The notes under the pieces were generated by a model that worked only from the letters and a program-made list of their open reading frames with translations, was not told the DNA's origin and did no database searches. A stretch of DNA of 64,000 nucleotides from Acytostelium subglobosum LB1 (taxonomy: Eukaryota > Evosea > Eumycetozoa > Acytosteliales > Acytosteliaceae), in the NCBI RefSeq assembly GCF_000787575.1, contig NW_012236496.1, forward strand, positions 62,550 through 126,549. The letters are read 5' to 3'. Positions 22,062 through 32,989 of this stretch are shown piece by piece. The translations under genes were made by a program, and so were the position numbers. Every line of letters begins with the position of its first letter. The first letter of the stretch is position 1.

Positions 22062-25000
22062 TTAGCATTCGATACAACAGACACGACATCCACCACCGCG
22101 AGCGGAATCGTCGTAGCCACACATTCCACCAAGGAACAAAAGTCTAGAGTTTCCACTCTTTCTCTTGTAATGGATGAATGGATTGACCTCGACCAAGCTG
22201 ACTGATGGTCCAGACTTGACACGTATCCAACGGTAGCACCATCTAAAGTCGGTGACATCGGCCTTGGTCACCAGGTAGATCATGCCAAACAGAATCCACA
22301 GACGTTCATGTCCCGCTGTGATGCGGTTGGTGTATCGATAAACTGGGATAAGATGTGATGTGTAGTAGCTGCCGTCGCTGAACGACAGGAATAGCGCGAT
22401 TGGGTAGTAGACACCGCCACTTGCCCTTAGACAGCCCAGCCAAAGTAGACCAAGCTGCATGTTCTCATCGACAAACGATAGCCAAAAGGCGAGGGCAATG
22501 TGGAAGTGTGAACGGTTGCCTTTGGACCAGTATCCAATGAATGAGGCACGTGGATCACCAAGCCAGAGAAGGGAGAAGTTGGAACGGTCATCACCACTGA
22601 GGATATAGATGAGTAGGAATACAAAGAACTTGGTCTCTGACGATGATGAGTTGAATCTGATGAATGATGCCAGTGGATGAACGAGGTACACGATGGACAC
22701 ATTGGTCTCTGTGCTTTCTGTTTGGACATGTATGATTGGAAGCATGTAGAAGCGCACTTCGTCAGCACTCTTGCGACGATAGTCAATGAGACCAAAGCCG
22801 CGAACAATGTATACGATTGACAACTGGAACTTCTCGTCGACATGTGACCACTTGGTCCAGAGAATGGGGAAGATGGCAAAGATTGAAGAGTCGGTGCTAT
22901 GATGGTAGCGCACCAGACTGACGTCTGGATGTCCAATCCAAACAAACGCAATGCCACTCCTGCCCGCCAATGAATGTGCCTGGCTGCTGCTGTATCGGTA
23001 GAATATTGGGAACAGACGGTGAATGCTGTGCGTACTGTCGCGTATCGAGGTGAACAACGACACGATTGGATGTGCGAACCAGATAATTGCCAGACGACGG
23101 TCGGTCTCTCCCTGACGAGAATAGTAGTAGAGTGGCAAGAAGTAGTGTGTCCTCTCAGTGTTGGACTGATTGCATCGGTAGTTGAACAGTCCATAGCGAG
23201 GCACAATGTAAATGATGGATAGATTCTTGCTGCCAACCTGGTTGTCTGGGGTAATGCGTCGTTTGAACCAGAAGATGGGGAACACACGGACTATTATTCT
23301 TGTCAGGACGTCCTCGTACAAGAAGCAACTGACCACTGGGTGGAAGAACCAGACCAGGGCCACCTGACGCCAGGAGTCTGTGCGCTTGAAGTAGTATGCC
23401 AGGAAGATATGGAAGACGCTCTCATCTGATCCCTTGAAACGGTAAAGGAATGAGACGTATGGTTTGGCCAACCAGAGCAATGCGAACTGATAGTACGAGG
23501 TCTCTTCGGATCTCTTGAAGTGGAACAATGGGAAGAAGTACACCTTTGTGGACTTGTATCGCTTGGCACTTGAGTCGGCGGTTGTCGCACCATTGTAGTC
23601 CTCACCACCTGGTGTTGGCGAGGTCTCTGTCATCTCTATCGCTCGAGGTTCGCCAGTTTCAGGATCAATCGTTGTTGCAACTACGTCCATTGCTTCGCCT
23701 GGCGAGGAGATTGTAGGTTCTCCACCAACAAACTTGGTGCAGTGCTTCCAACAAAAGAGTGCAACTCTGTTGGTGATCAGGTAGAGGATGGACACCCTGG
23801 TGCGATGTTTGAGTGAAGACTTCATGCGGTCGTAGGCGTAGAGGAGCAGAACTCGTAGATGGTAGTGTTGCTTGTCCTTGACCAACCATTGCACCCAAAG
23901 CGGGACGAATCCACTGACACTCAGCTTACTGTTGTTGAACTTGAAGTACAGAAGGATGTTCATGTACATGTCTTCACTAAAGTCTCGCCAAGTGTGACGG
24001 TAGAGAACGAGTAGGAACCACCGCAGATGGTCAAGGCCCTTGATCTTGTGCGCGTAGAATGGGAAGACAAAGGTCTTTTCAACCTGGCTGGCCTCGCGAT
24101 GGTAATGTATGTAGTAAGGCGGCAGGAGGGCAGGCGAGGCGAATGTGAAGAGGTACTGGGCAGAGTCACGCTTGAAGTAGAATGGCAAGAAGAGTGTGTT
24201 GATCTGGGGTCGACGATCCTTGTCCGTGACGAAGCGCCAGAATAATGGCATGATGAGCAACATCTCATTTCGCTCATTGACCGAGCGCCAGAAGAATGGA
24301 AGTATGCGAATTGAGTGTGATTCGTCGTCACGATCAAAGTGGAACAGTGGGAAGAGAATGTCGTAGATCTTGGCATGTCGCTCAGGGTCCTCTTTGTATG
24401 CGAACAATGGGAAGAGGAAGTAGTAGCTGCGCCACTTTGAGCCCTGGAAGCCTGAGCCCCAGAAGGGGAAGTAGTATGTGAACAGCTCGTTCTTGGCAGC
24501 GTCCTGGATGCGGAAGTAGAAGGGGAAGAACGTTTCGAACTTGAATATAGACTTGCGGTAGTGAATGAGGGTTGGGAAGATGTAGACCAGGTGCGACTCA
24601 CCCTTGACAAAGTCCACAAACACTGGCAGTATGAAGCGGAAGTGATTGTCTCCCTTTTGCCAATAGTAGTACAATGGGGACAGTGTGATGGTTCGCTCCT
24701 GCTCACCATGTGTGGATTGCTTGTGATAGAACAGTGGTAGTAACCATCGCACGAGGTCAGTTCCGCGACGACGTTGGTAAAACAGTGGCGCCAACAATGT
24801 AGAGTTGATTGTGTCTGTGTGCCACTTGAGCAGGAGAACTGGCAACACGACCAGAGACCGCAGGTCTTGGTTGCGTACGTAGAATACAAATGGCAGGAAG
24901 CCCTGAACGTCATAGAAAAGTTTGTAGTGTTTGGTCATGTTGGCGACGGGCACGTCTGACAGGTCTGGGTCTCCGCCAGAAGTAGTGCGTTGGATGTCCT

Positions 25001-26232
25001 CCATCTGGATGTTGATCTGACGACGTCTGCGATGCCAGAAGTAGAGTAGGATGAATCCACTGGAGCTTAACTGCATGCGACGATAGAGGAAGATGGGTAG
25101 GAAGATGACTAGCTTGATGCGCTCCTCCTTGTCGTGCAGGTAGTGTATCAGGGCGTAGAAAAACATGAAGCGTTTGTACGCGCCACCATGCTTGTTCTTG
25201 TAGATCACGATGGGGTAGAGCACGTAGACGTTGAAGCCACGCGACTTTTGTGACACCTTGAAGCCAAAGGCAGGCCACAGGTGGAAGGTGAATGAGTGGC
25301 CCGACACTGAGCGTATCCACATCAGAGGGAACAACACCACGTTGGTGACCGTGCCGCTCAGATGACGATAGTTGAACAACAGACAGATGTTGAGGAAGCG
25401 TGACTTGCCTTCGTCCCAAGAGCGGTAGAAGAATGCCAGGAGCAGCAATGTCGTGAAGCTACTCTGTCGCCGGATGTAGTAGTACAGGAACATGAAGATG
25501 AACAGCATTCCATTATCGTTGCCAGTTACGACAAACAATGGCAACAGGTGACAGTAGTAAAAGTCGTCGCCACCTGCCAGATGGAAGAGGAATGCGATGT
25601 TTAGCCACCAATTTCCACTGCTACTTCTCGAGAAGACTCCAACTGGCAGCAATACGATCTTGAGTCGCTCATTGTTGGAACGTCCTGTTATCCACAGTAT
25701 GGGTGCCAGTGTGAAGAAGTACCGATCACCATCTTTCCGGAACCAGATGAATGGCGCTATCACCACCCACATGTCATCGCCGCCATCCTTGGAAACTATC
25801 GTTATCAGGCCAAACAGTATGAATTTGAATGACTTGTCCGTCCACACGAGCCAAAAGAGAGGCCTTATACCAAATCGAAAGCCATTATCATTATACTCCA
25901 AATGTATAATAGGCCAAAATATATCAACATATTGAGTTGACTTGCGTTCATTCCATGTCAATCTGAACAAGAAGTAGAACAATGCCAACACCTTGTATCC
26001 AGAGATTGTCTCTTTCCTGGAATGAATGAATGAATGGAAATGGAATGAATGTTAGTGTTGTGTCATGAATGAGTGTGGTCTCCGAGTCCAATCATTCATT
26101 TCCTTTTCACTTGAAGTTTATTATAACTTACCATGTGATAAATGGCCAGAGGATATGTAGGATTACATTTGTCTTGTTCTTGTAATAGACGAATGGCCAT
26201 GCTGGTATGTAATCACAGTTGACTCTCACCAT
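22062..26232 (-). CDS. Giant hydrophobic tandem-repeat protein, unknown function
   Basis: Exon 1 (26232-26132, starting MVRVNCDYIPAWPFVYYKN) joins exon 2 (26016-22062) in frame; 1351 residues. Almost the whole protein consists of degenerate units of about 20-27 residues with the plan: two or three aromatic/aliphatic residues, Pro, L/F-F, one basic/aromatic step, then a charged turn (for example ILPFFWRSVNERNEM, LFPLFHFDRDDESHS, LPLYYYSRQGETDRR). I count several dozen units. Two hydrophilic breaks occur, around 24,960 and 23,600-23,710 in genomic position. The end is distinct: FLGGMCGYDDSARGGGCRVCC, Gly/Cys-rich and possibly lipid-modified. Alternating aromatic strands with polar turns suggest a membrane-embedded or barrel/solenoid structure rather than ordinary helices; this is inference. 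No known family recognised. Confidence 0.85.
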
Positions 26233-27075
26233 GGCTTGTGATGTCGTTGTTGTTGAGTTCCAGTGTATACAAGATTAATCAAACTCTATCTATCTATGTA
26301 TCTGTATCGTAAGCTAACTCTCTCGCTCACTCTAAAAACAACAATCTGTTTATCTTAGGCCTAAACAAACTACAGGTTTATATTAATATTAATAACGATA
26401 AAGTAAATCATTTGGATTAGGATTGATTGTGATGATTGATTGATTGATTGATTTGGTGATTGATTGATCGATTGGATTGTGACTGGGTGTAAAGGCCAAT
26501 ATCTCGATCATTATAACTCTTCCTATCTGACTTGGTTCGTTTGTGATTGAATGTGTGGGTATGCATGTGGGTGATATATATCTTGACGTGTCTGGGGTGT
26601 CAGATGCAATTGAAAGGGTGTAACATACTTAATGACGTGAAACACTTAGATACACACACAACTTTAAATTATATCTATCTATGTTATTATTATATGTATG
26701 TAATGTTCAGTCTGCCTATCTTCTGACATTCAGTGTCAACAATTGACACTCGCACCAACATCTTTCCGGAACGGTTTGATAGACATTAAATATTAACGTC
26801 TTGAAACAAATCTTTTTTGTGTCGATCAATGCCCCTTTCAAGCTCGATTTTTGATTAGATCAATAGTTTTAATGATGGGCTGATTGCTCACGTCATGGCA
26901 TGCTTTGGTGTGCAGCGAAGAATAAAAATCCGTCACACATACATACTTCACGACTGACAGTTGTCAGTGCATTGCCATGGCCTCGGTCCAAGTAAATGTT
27001 CTCAATGTACTGGCCAAATTTGTCAAACATAATGACGAGAGCAATCATTAGGTATATGGTGTAAGGACAACAAGG
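26233..27075. other. Intergenic, with one exon-like island
   Basis: Upstream of the giant repeat gene. AT-rich, (GATT)n at 26410-26470, and an 8-bp inverted repeat AGTGTCAA/TTGACACT at 26732-26750 with a 3-base loop. An exon-like open segment lies on the minus strand at 27048-26947 (34 codons, starting MIALVIMFDKFGQYIEN) ending at a GTATGT donor; I could not find the gene it would belong to. Confidence 0.5.
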
Positions 27076-29085
27076 TCAGACGTGTATTGTGGTCGTGCGT
27101 CTATCAAGCAACTTCTTCTTCTTCTTGATCAACAAAAGCACTGGACTACCCAGGACGTTGTTGGTGATAGAGTCCATCCACTTGCTAGCCTCCTTTGGCG
27201 AGTCGGCACGTAGGGCGTACTTCTCGTGCTGGCCCTCCACTGGGCCCTCTGGCGTCAGCTTGACCGACTTGATCATCTGCACGGCCGAGTCCTCCAACTG
27301 GAACGTTGTCTCTGATAGCTTGGTCACCTTAAGACCCTCGAGCGGGATGATCACCTTGGGGTTCTCCTCGTCCTTATCATTGTCAAAGTAGTACAAACAG
27401 TTGTTCTTGAGAATGAACCATCGCTTCTGCCAGTGCTTCTTGTTGGAGGTCATCTTGTGCAGCCAGCCCTTTAGCTGGGCGTTGGAGAACAGGTTCTCAT
27501 TGTCCAGTTTGAGCTCGTCGTTGTGGATGCCATCGTACAGCTTCTCCAGGTACTCGGGCGTCAGGTCCTGCTTCTTGCCCTTCCTCAGCTCCAAGTTGTT
27601 CTGAACAAACACCTTCTTGGACATCTTGTACTTGATGGCCGGATTGTGAGCGTCCGTGTTGAGCAAGATCAGAGCGAATGCCAGCAGATAGGCTGTGTCC
27701 GAGTCAGCAAACTTGCCCGGGTTGTCCTGATGGTACTTGATGGCGAAGCACTCCATGATGCGATCGATCTGCTGTGCCTCCCTGGGCAGACGGAACTTGG
27801 CCAAGAACTCGCGCAGTGCCACATCAAACTCCTTCGCCACGAAACTATAGTAGTTTACAAAGTCCTGCAACAATGTCTTATTATGAGCGATTCCAAGATA
27901 CTCTCCCAACTTGACCTTGTTCAAATCGTCCACCTTGTGAAGCAAGTCTACAATATTGGTAAACATCGTTGATCCCAATAATATATTGTTATCATGAATG
28001 TATTGCATGCCCTAAGTATGGTACCAAGCGTTAGTGATGGGATGGAATAGTCCCAAGATCATTCATTCATTCATACCTTCTCTGGATCCTTATTAAACTT
28101 CCTGATTGCCACTCTAATAGGGTCCTCTGGCGCTGACACTCCATATTGTGGTCTGTTGATTGGAATGTTAGTGAAATGCAACAACATCATGACCATCGAT
28201 CAAGATCATCAACATACTTTGTAGTCATCTTGCTCAACATTTCATACTCGGCCTCATCGTCCATCATGATGTTCTCGTCGTCTTTCAGTTTGGAACTCTG
28301 CTTGGAGAGGTAGTCCTGGAGTACAGGCTTGATCCACATCATTGTCATTATATGCCATACGATAGTGAATGCACCAATGCCCACCAATATTATTACACTG
28401 ATCAATCTTGATTCCACATAGTCCACCTGGTCATACTTGGCCAGTAATCCAATGGCAATACTAATCAACACTATTAATACAATCGATACTATCTTCCATA
28501 ATAAATACTAATAACATTGATTGATTCGTTAGTCATGCTCACTATGATCATTCATTCATTCATTCAATGATTGTGACTTACTATTCTTAATGGCCTTGAC
28601 CTTTGTTGGTAGAGACCCAACATGGCGGCTAGAGTGAATGGTGAATTTACAATGCCATAGCATCCATAGAGGAGATAGGCGATGTTGACATAGATGATGC
28701 CAACGACTAGTGGGAAGATCGTCGCCAGTTCAATGGCAGACTCAATGGCCAGTATAATGGTCGGTGGCCACTTTGATATCTTTCTAGTCTGTGCTCTAAT
28801 CTGTGAATCTGTAGACTTTGATCGTGCTCTCATACGCATGCTACTAGTGTCGATCTCAATACTACTACTACTAGTATCACCATTGTTATTGTTATTGTTG
28901 TTGTTGTTCGAGATGTCATCGCTCATTTTACGATGTGATGGATGTTGTGTCGATGGTGCAATGTCCAATGTTATCATTGATGATGATGATGCTGCTTGAT
29001 CCATTGTTGTACTATTACTACTACTATTGTTGTTGATGTTGTTGTTTGAGGTGATATCATCACTCGTGTCCATTATAGGTTCCAT
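27076..29085 (-). CDS. Membrane-anchored Sec7-PH protein (Arf guanine-nucleotide exchange factor)
   Basis: Four exons (29085-28582, 28507-28218, 28152-28077, 28011-27076) join in frame to 601 residues. After an Asn/Ser-rich start and a basic stretch (residues 1-115) there are about four hydrophobic segments (TIILAIESAIELATIFPLVV, YLLWKIVSIVLIVLISIAIG, LISVIILVGIGAFTIVWHIM). Residues about 285-480 are a Sec7 domain, beginning RKFNKDPEKGMQYI, with the catalytic glutamate in RLPREAQQIDR (the usual G is R) and the FALILLNTDAHNP signature. A PH domain follows (about 485-590: LKGWLHKMTSNKKHWQKRWFIL), as in cytohesins. The tail is basic (LIKKKKKLLDRR). It should activate Arf GTPases. Cytohesins are soluble, so the N-terminal membrane segments are the unusual part. 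Confidence 0.9.
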
Positions 29086-29657
29086 TGTATTAGGAACTAT
29101 ATATTTGTTTGTTGTTGTTGTTGTTGTTTATATATGTATGTATAAATAATAAAGATCTAATACACTATCGACTTGAAGATATTATACATTGATGTGTGTG
29201 TGTGTGTTGTTGTTATACTAATATTATAAGTAGTGTATATGTGTATAATTATACATATATCTGTACTACTGTGGTGTTTGTATATTTATCTCTATCTGTC
29301 TTCTGCTGTAGTCTATGCAATGAATGAATACAATTGCTCACTCTCACTCTCACTCACATGTCAATGGTACAGATAGACGTAAGAGTGTGTGTGTGTGTGT
29401 GTGTGTGATCCGATGTGAATTAACTGTGTGTTATGTGTGTTTACTTAAATGTGTGTATGATTGATTGATTAAAACTAGTGTTTATGATTGTGCACCACGA
29501 GTGTTGGTGATTGGATGATCGGAATCAATCATTGTTCATTGAATTGTTTTTCGTTTGGTCCAAAGCACACACTTTTCTTTAGTTTTTTTTAATTAATTAT
29601 TTTTTACAACGTCGTAAAGTTGAATGACCCAAACAAAGTATCTGATACTCACTCCAC
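29086..29657. other. Intergenic, simple repeats
   Basis: Promoter side of the Sec7 gene and 3' side of the UBL-VWA-UBC gene. It contains GTT runs (29106-29128), GT tracts (29192-29205 and 29389-29408), CTCACT repeats and T-rich runs near 29580. No gene seen. Confidence 0.55.
29389..29408. repeat. (GT)n microsatellite
   Basis: About ten uninterrupted GT units in intergenic DNA. Likely length-polymorphic. Confidence 0.75.
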
Positions 29658-31301
29658 TTAGGAATAAGTTGCAGGTGGAGAAGATGCATAGATTGTGGTC
29701 CAGGAACGGGCTTGGTTCCAGTACTCGTTGGGGTTGTCTCGGTAGACACCAGCCTTGACGACATCGAGTGGATCGTGTGGATTGGGACTGGTGAGCAGCG
29801 ATGACAGTGACAGCATCACCTTGTGGATGGACAGTGCTGGTGACCACTGGTCCTTGAGTATGTCCAGACAGACAGCTCCATCACTGCTGATGTTGCAATG
29901 GTATACCTTGGTCTCGAAACGGACCTTGGGTGGCTTGAATGGGTAGTCGTCGGGGAACACCGCAGACACCAGGAAGTAGCCCTGCTCGTATGCCGTGCCC
30001 TGTGGACCCTTCATCAGTATCCTCCACGAGCTGATGTTGCTGTCGCTGACAAAGATGTGGAAGACTGGGTTGGTCGAGCTGTCAATCTCTTGCTTGAAAG
30101 CGTTGTACTCCTTAAGGATGCGCTTGGATGAGCCCGACGAAGTTGTGGATGAGGAAACGGCTGCGCTGCTGATCTGGCTCACATACTTGCCCGCGGTGAC
30201 CTCCACCTTGCGCTCGATAGTCGTCACGAATTCTGCCGCGAGCGATTCGAATGCCTGCCGACTATCAATGGCCAATGAGAATGGCTTGAAGTTGTCACGA
30301 GCGGCCAAGTTGAGCAGGGCCTCTCGCTCAAACAATCCAACACCCTCCACTGATGAGTTGGCGACAAAACACGTTCCTCCAGTTGCCTTGGTGAATGAGC
30401 CGAGCTTGTCAGCGCCCTCACCAATGGGGATGGCGTCCAGGACGATGTTGTGCTCCTTAAGATATTGATACACGCCGAATGGCTCCACGTTGCTGTTGTC
30501 CTGGCCATCAGTCAGAGCAAACACACGGCAGTTGAGTAGATGTGGTGGTGCCAGCTTCACGCCACGCTTCTCCTCGGGCATGGCGATGAATGAGACAATG
30601 GTCTCGCCAGCCATCTTGATCGCCTCGTATAGTCTGGTCTTTGATTGATTGGCCACAACTGCACCCAGCTCTGTTGAGAATGTATCAAAGTTGCGTGTTG
30701 GCGCAAAGGTCAATTCGATGCGCTCACCAAAGCATACGAGTCCAACACAGGCAGGCACCTCTTGTTGGACAAACTTGTCGGTGAATGTCTGGAACAGAGC
30801 CTGTGCCATCTCTATCCTTGTCATCTCTAGTTCACCAGGTCTGGCCGATCCCTTGAATGCAGAGGCCTTCATTGATCCACTCAGATCCAACACAATGATG
30901 TCAATCTGTCTGATCTCCTCAATCAACACAGACTTTGAGATGGTCATGGCGCTGGTGGGTCCAACCAAGTCAGCTCCAACTGGTGATGTTGTTGATGTTG
31001 ATGTAGATGTTGATGTTGTTGGTGTGGTGGTGGTGGTGGTGGAGTCAGGCTCACCGACAATGGTCTTTGGAGGGACAGCCAACTTGATGACCAACTGCTC
31101 ATTGTCATTGAGGCCTAGATCCTCCAGAGTGTCTTGAGCATATAGTTCAGAATCATTATGCTCCAGAATATAAACATCATCCGATGGTATATTAGCACGT
31201 CTAACAATCTCCTTTGTCAACTCTGACACTGTGTACTCCTTCTTAAAGGGTACACTTATCTTCTTATTTTGAAGTACAGTGATTATAATTGAAAGTGGCA
31301 T
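29658..31301 (-). CDS. Ubiquitin-like + VWA + E2 (UBC) fusion protein
   Basis: Single exon, 547 residues. Residues 1-75 have a ubiquitin-like pattern (MPLSIIITVLQNKKISVPFK, then a DLGLNDNEQLVIKL end). A Thr/Ser linker follows. Residues about 132-330 are a VWA domain with an intact MIDAS start D139-L-S141-G-S143 and a later FALTDGQDNS strand. Residues about 390-540 are a ubiquitin-conjugating fold: WRILMKGPQGTAYEQGYF, DDYPFKPPKVRF, catalytic C478 in GAVCLDIL, then the WSPALSI and LLTSPNPHDPL helices. The HPN motif is H468-C469-N470, so proline is replaced while the Asn that stabilises the oxyanion remains. Conjugating activity is plausible. The VWA domain could bind a metal-dependent partner. 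Target unknown. Confidence 0.92.
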   Translation of the reverse strand: MPLSIIITVLQNKKISVPFKKEYTVSELTKEIVRRANIPSDDVYILEHNDSELYAQDTLEDLGLNDNEQLVIKLAVPPKTIVGEPDSTTTTTTPTTSTSTSTSTTSPVGADLVGPTSAMTISKSVLIEEIRQIDIIVLDLSGSMKASAFKGSARPGELEMTRIEMAQALFQTFTDKFVQQEVPACVGLVCFGERIELTFAPTRNFDTFSTELGAVVANQSKTRLYEAIKMAGETIVSFIAMPEEKRGVKLAPPHLLNCRVFALTDGQDNSNVEPFGVYQYLKEHNIVLDAIPIGEGADKLGSFTKATGGTCFVANSSVEGVGLFEREALLNLAARDNFKPFSLAIDSRQAFESLAAEFVTTIERKVEVTAGKYVSQISSAAVSSSTTSSGSSKRILKEYNAFKQEIDSSTNPVFHIFVSDSNISSWRILMKGPQGTAYEQGYFLVSAVFPDDYPFKPPKVRFETKVYHCNISSDGAVCLDILKDQWSPALSIHKVMLSLSSLLTSPNPHDPLDVVKAGVYRDNPNEYWNQARSWTTIYASSPPATYS

Positions 31302-32210
31302 TATTATTTATTATATTTATATTTAATATATATGTTATTTTGATAAGAGATGGAATGTTTGAATGGTTGGATTGATTGTCAATAAGTTCTCTAGAGTATG
31401 ATTAAATACTAGATATGGAAATACTCTTGTTGATCCCCAAGAATAAAAAACCAAGAATGACTCTCAATGAATCATTGTGAATCAACTCTAAACACCACAC
31501 TTTGACCAAAACTTTCTATTTTTGTTAAACCCAACAACCTCACATGTCTATCATTCAAGTTCAAACAGTTATGTTGAACCAATAATAATATTAATAACTT
31601 TGATTCAGTCATGTCTTCTCAGCCATGTAGAAGTCTTTATTTATTGTTATAAGGTAGAGACCATCAGAAGGATGTCGCCAGTGGTAGAGGGCACCACCTG
31701 TGAACGACTTCATTAACGTAAAATGTCAAGCCTTGGCCTTGAACGACTGGATAAGGGACGACTCGAGGCTTGGAGTGACGTGTCATTGATATAAACCATC
31801 TCGACATTAACGCACAGCGTAGTCAGTATGTTGGTAAGCGGTCAACATACGTGCAACAGACTATAGGCTTATATATAGTTGGTTTCCACTTGCTTGACCG
31901 ATGACGGGAGTAGGTACAACAGTGCTGGGACGACAACAACATTCACCTCGCCAACTACCTTCGCACCAATTGGATTAATCTCCGTCTGGAAACCTTGGGT
32001 GTATGGCATTGGATACTTGGCAGACATGTGGACGATTTACAATTTGTAGTTTACCAAACTTACGACGCCCGAGGTATTAGTTCTTTTAAATGGCCCAAAA
32101 TGACACTTTGCAAAAATAATATTATTAATTTATTTGCTCTTCACCTCCCTTTGGATGAAATCAAATATTCATATTCTCAATCAATTCATCAATCATAATA
32201 GTATTATTAC
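31302..32210. other. Intergenic with possible decayed coding relic
   Basis: The first 300 bp are the promoter side of the fusion gene. From about 31,660 to 32,100 the base composition turns coding-like; one plus-strand frame at 31,914-32,100 reads WDDNNIHLANYLRTNW and onward, without a start codon or splice support. It may be a transposon relic; I cannot name the family. Confidence 0.4.
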
Positions 32211-32435
32211 ATGGAGCCAATTAATTCACCTCCATTGACATCAACCACGAGTACTTCTTCCTCCTCACTAGCGTTTGCTGGTTACCTCTTTGTTCTTTCT
32301 CAAGGTCTTGACAACCGTGAAGCGATCAAGAGTTATATTGTAGAGGCTGGAGGCAAAACTACACCAACCTGGAAAGATGGTTCTAAATATGTGGTACTTC
32401 CAAAAAGCTACAATGAAGACTCAACCTACAGGTAG
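32211..32435 (+). CDS. Short BRCT-like open frame, probably truncated gene
   Basis: 74 codons. After a Ser/Thr start (MEPINSPPLTSTTS) comes FAGYLFVLSQGLDNREAIKS and YIVEAGGKTTPTWKDGSKYVV, which has the pattern of the first half of a BRCT domain (hydrophobic strand, helix, the GG turn, second strand). The frame stops at STYR where a hAT-like sequence begins on the other strand, so it looks like the 5' end of a DNA-repair or PARP-type gene cut by an insertion or a mis-assembly next to the gap. A CAG|GTAGGA donor at the end could instead lead to an exon hidden in the gap. Confidence 0.45.
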   Translation: MEPINSPPLTSTTSTSSSSLAFAGYLFVLSQGLDNREAIKSYIVEAGGKTTPTWKDGSKYVVLPKSYNEDSTYR

Positions 32436-32699
32436 GATTGAGCGCTGTTGATAAATAATAGAGGTCAGGTACCTCATCACTGTTTTTGTAATATTTCTGT
32501 TGAAGAGTATCTTGGTTAAACATGCTGCTGATAAACTTCGCCACCTGCATTGCATAGCTCACTTGATACACATACCTTCAAGATAGTGAGGGCAGGAACA
32601 GCTGCCTTCTTGACAATTTCTGGATACTTGTTGGCCTTCTTCTTTGATTGCATGGCCTCAAGATGATTGAACATGTACTCAAACATAGGATAGCACAAC
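32383..32699 (-). mobile_element. hAT-type transposase remnant
   Basis: The minus strand reads, from the gap edge, CYPMFEYMFNHLEAMQSKK, then AAVPALTILK; a GTATGT donor and CAACAG acceptor skip about 100 bp and continue KYYKNSDEVPDLYYLSTALN. This matches the hAT transposase core in which a Y-P-x-x-x-x-x-x-x-LE helix is followed by K-L-x-K-Y-Y and I-Y-Y-I-A-T-x-L-D-P (here ALNP, the D replaced). The rest would lie in or beyond the assembly gap. No terminal inverted repeats or target duplications are visible in the remaining sequence. Confidence 0.6.
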
Positions 32700-32799
32700 N
32701 NNNNNNNNNNNNNNNNNNNNNNNNNNNNNNNNNNNNNNNNNNNNNNNNNNNNNNNNNNNNNNNNNNNNNNNNNNNNNNNNNNNNNNNNNNNNNNNNNNN
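32700..32799. other. Assembly gap (100 N)
   Basis: Exactly 100 undefined bases, a conventional placeholder, so the true distance is unknown. It separates a hAT remnant (minus strand) from a Ulp1-like fragment (plus strand), consistent with a repeated element that collapsed in assembly. Confidence 0.95.
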
Positions 32800-32989
32800 A
32801 TGTGGACTCTATGTACAGTTCGTAAGGTCCTTCCTCAGCATGATCGCATCAACAGATAGCATTGGTGAGGATCATTTGTGCCAATACCTCCAATCGATGA
32901 CAAAGCTGAAGTGCAGAGATGCTGAAGACTTTGACAATGTTGAACAAATCATTCAAATGTACACCAGAAGTTATCGATCAACCAAGTAG
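32800..32989 (+). pseudogene. C-terminal fragment, possibly Ulp1/C48 cysteine protease
   Basis: The plus strand is open from the gap edge to a stop at 32987-32989, about 62 codons. It begins CGLYVQFVRSFLSMI, which resembles the DCGLYV motif around the catalytic cysteine of Ulp1/SENP proteases, the last catalytic residue of that fold. The rest (CRDAEDFDNVEQIIQMYTRS) is helical. Ulp1 proteases occur both as host SUMO proteases and as transposon cargo; the place beside a hAT remnant favours the second. The fragment is too short for certainty. Confidence 0.35.
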
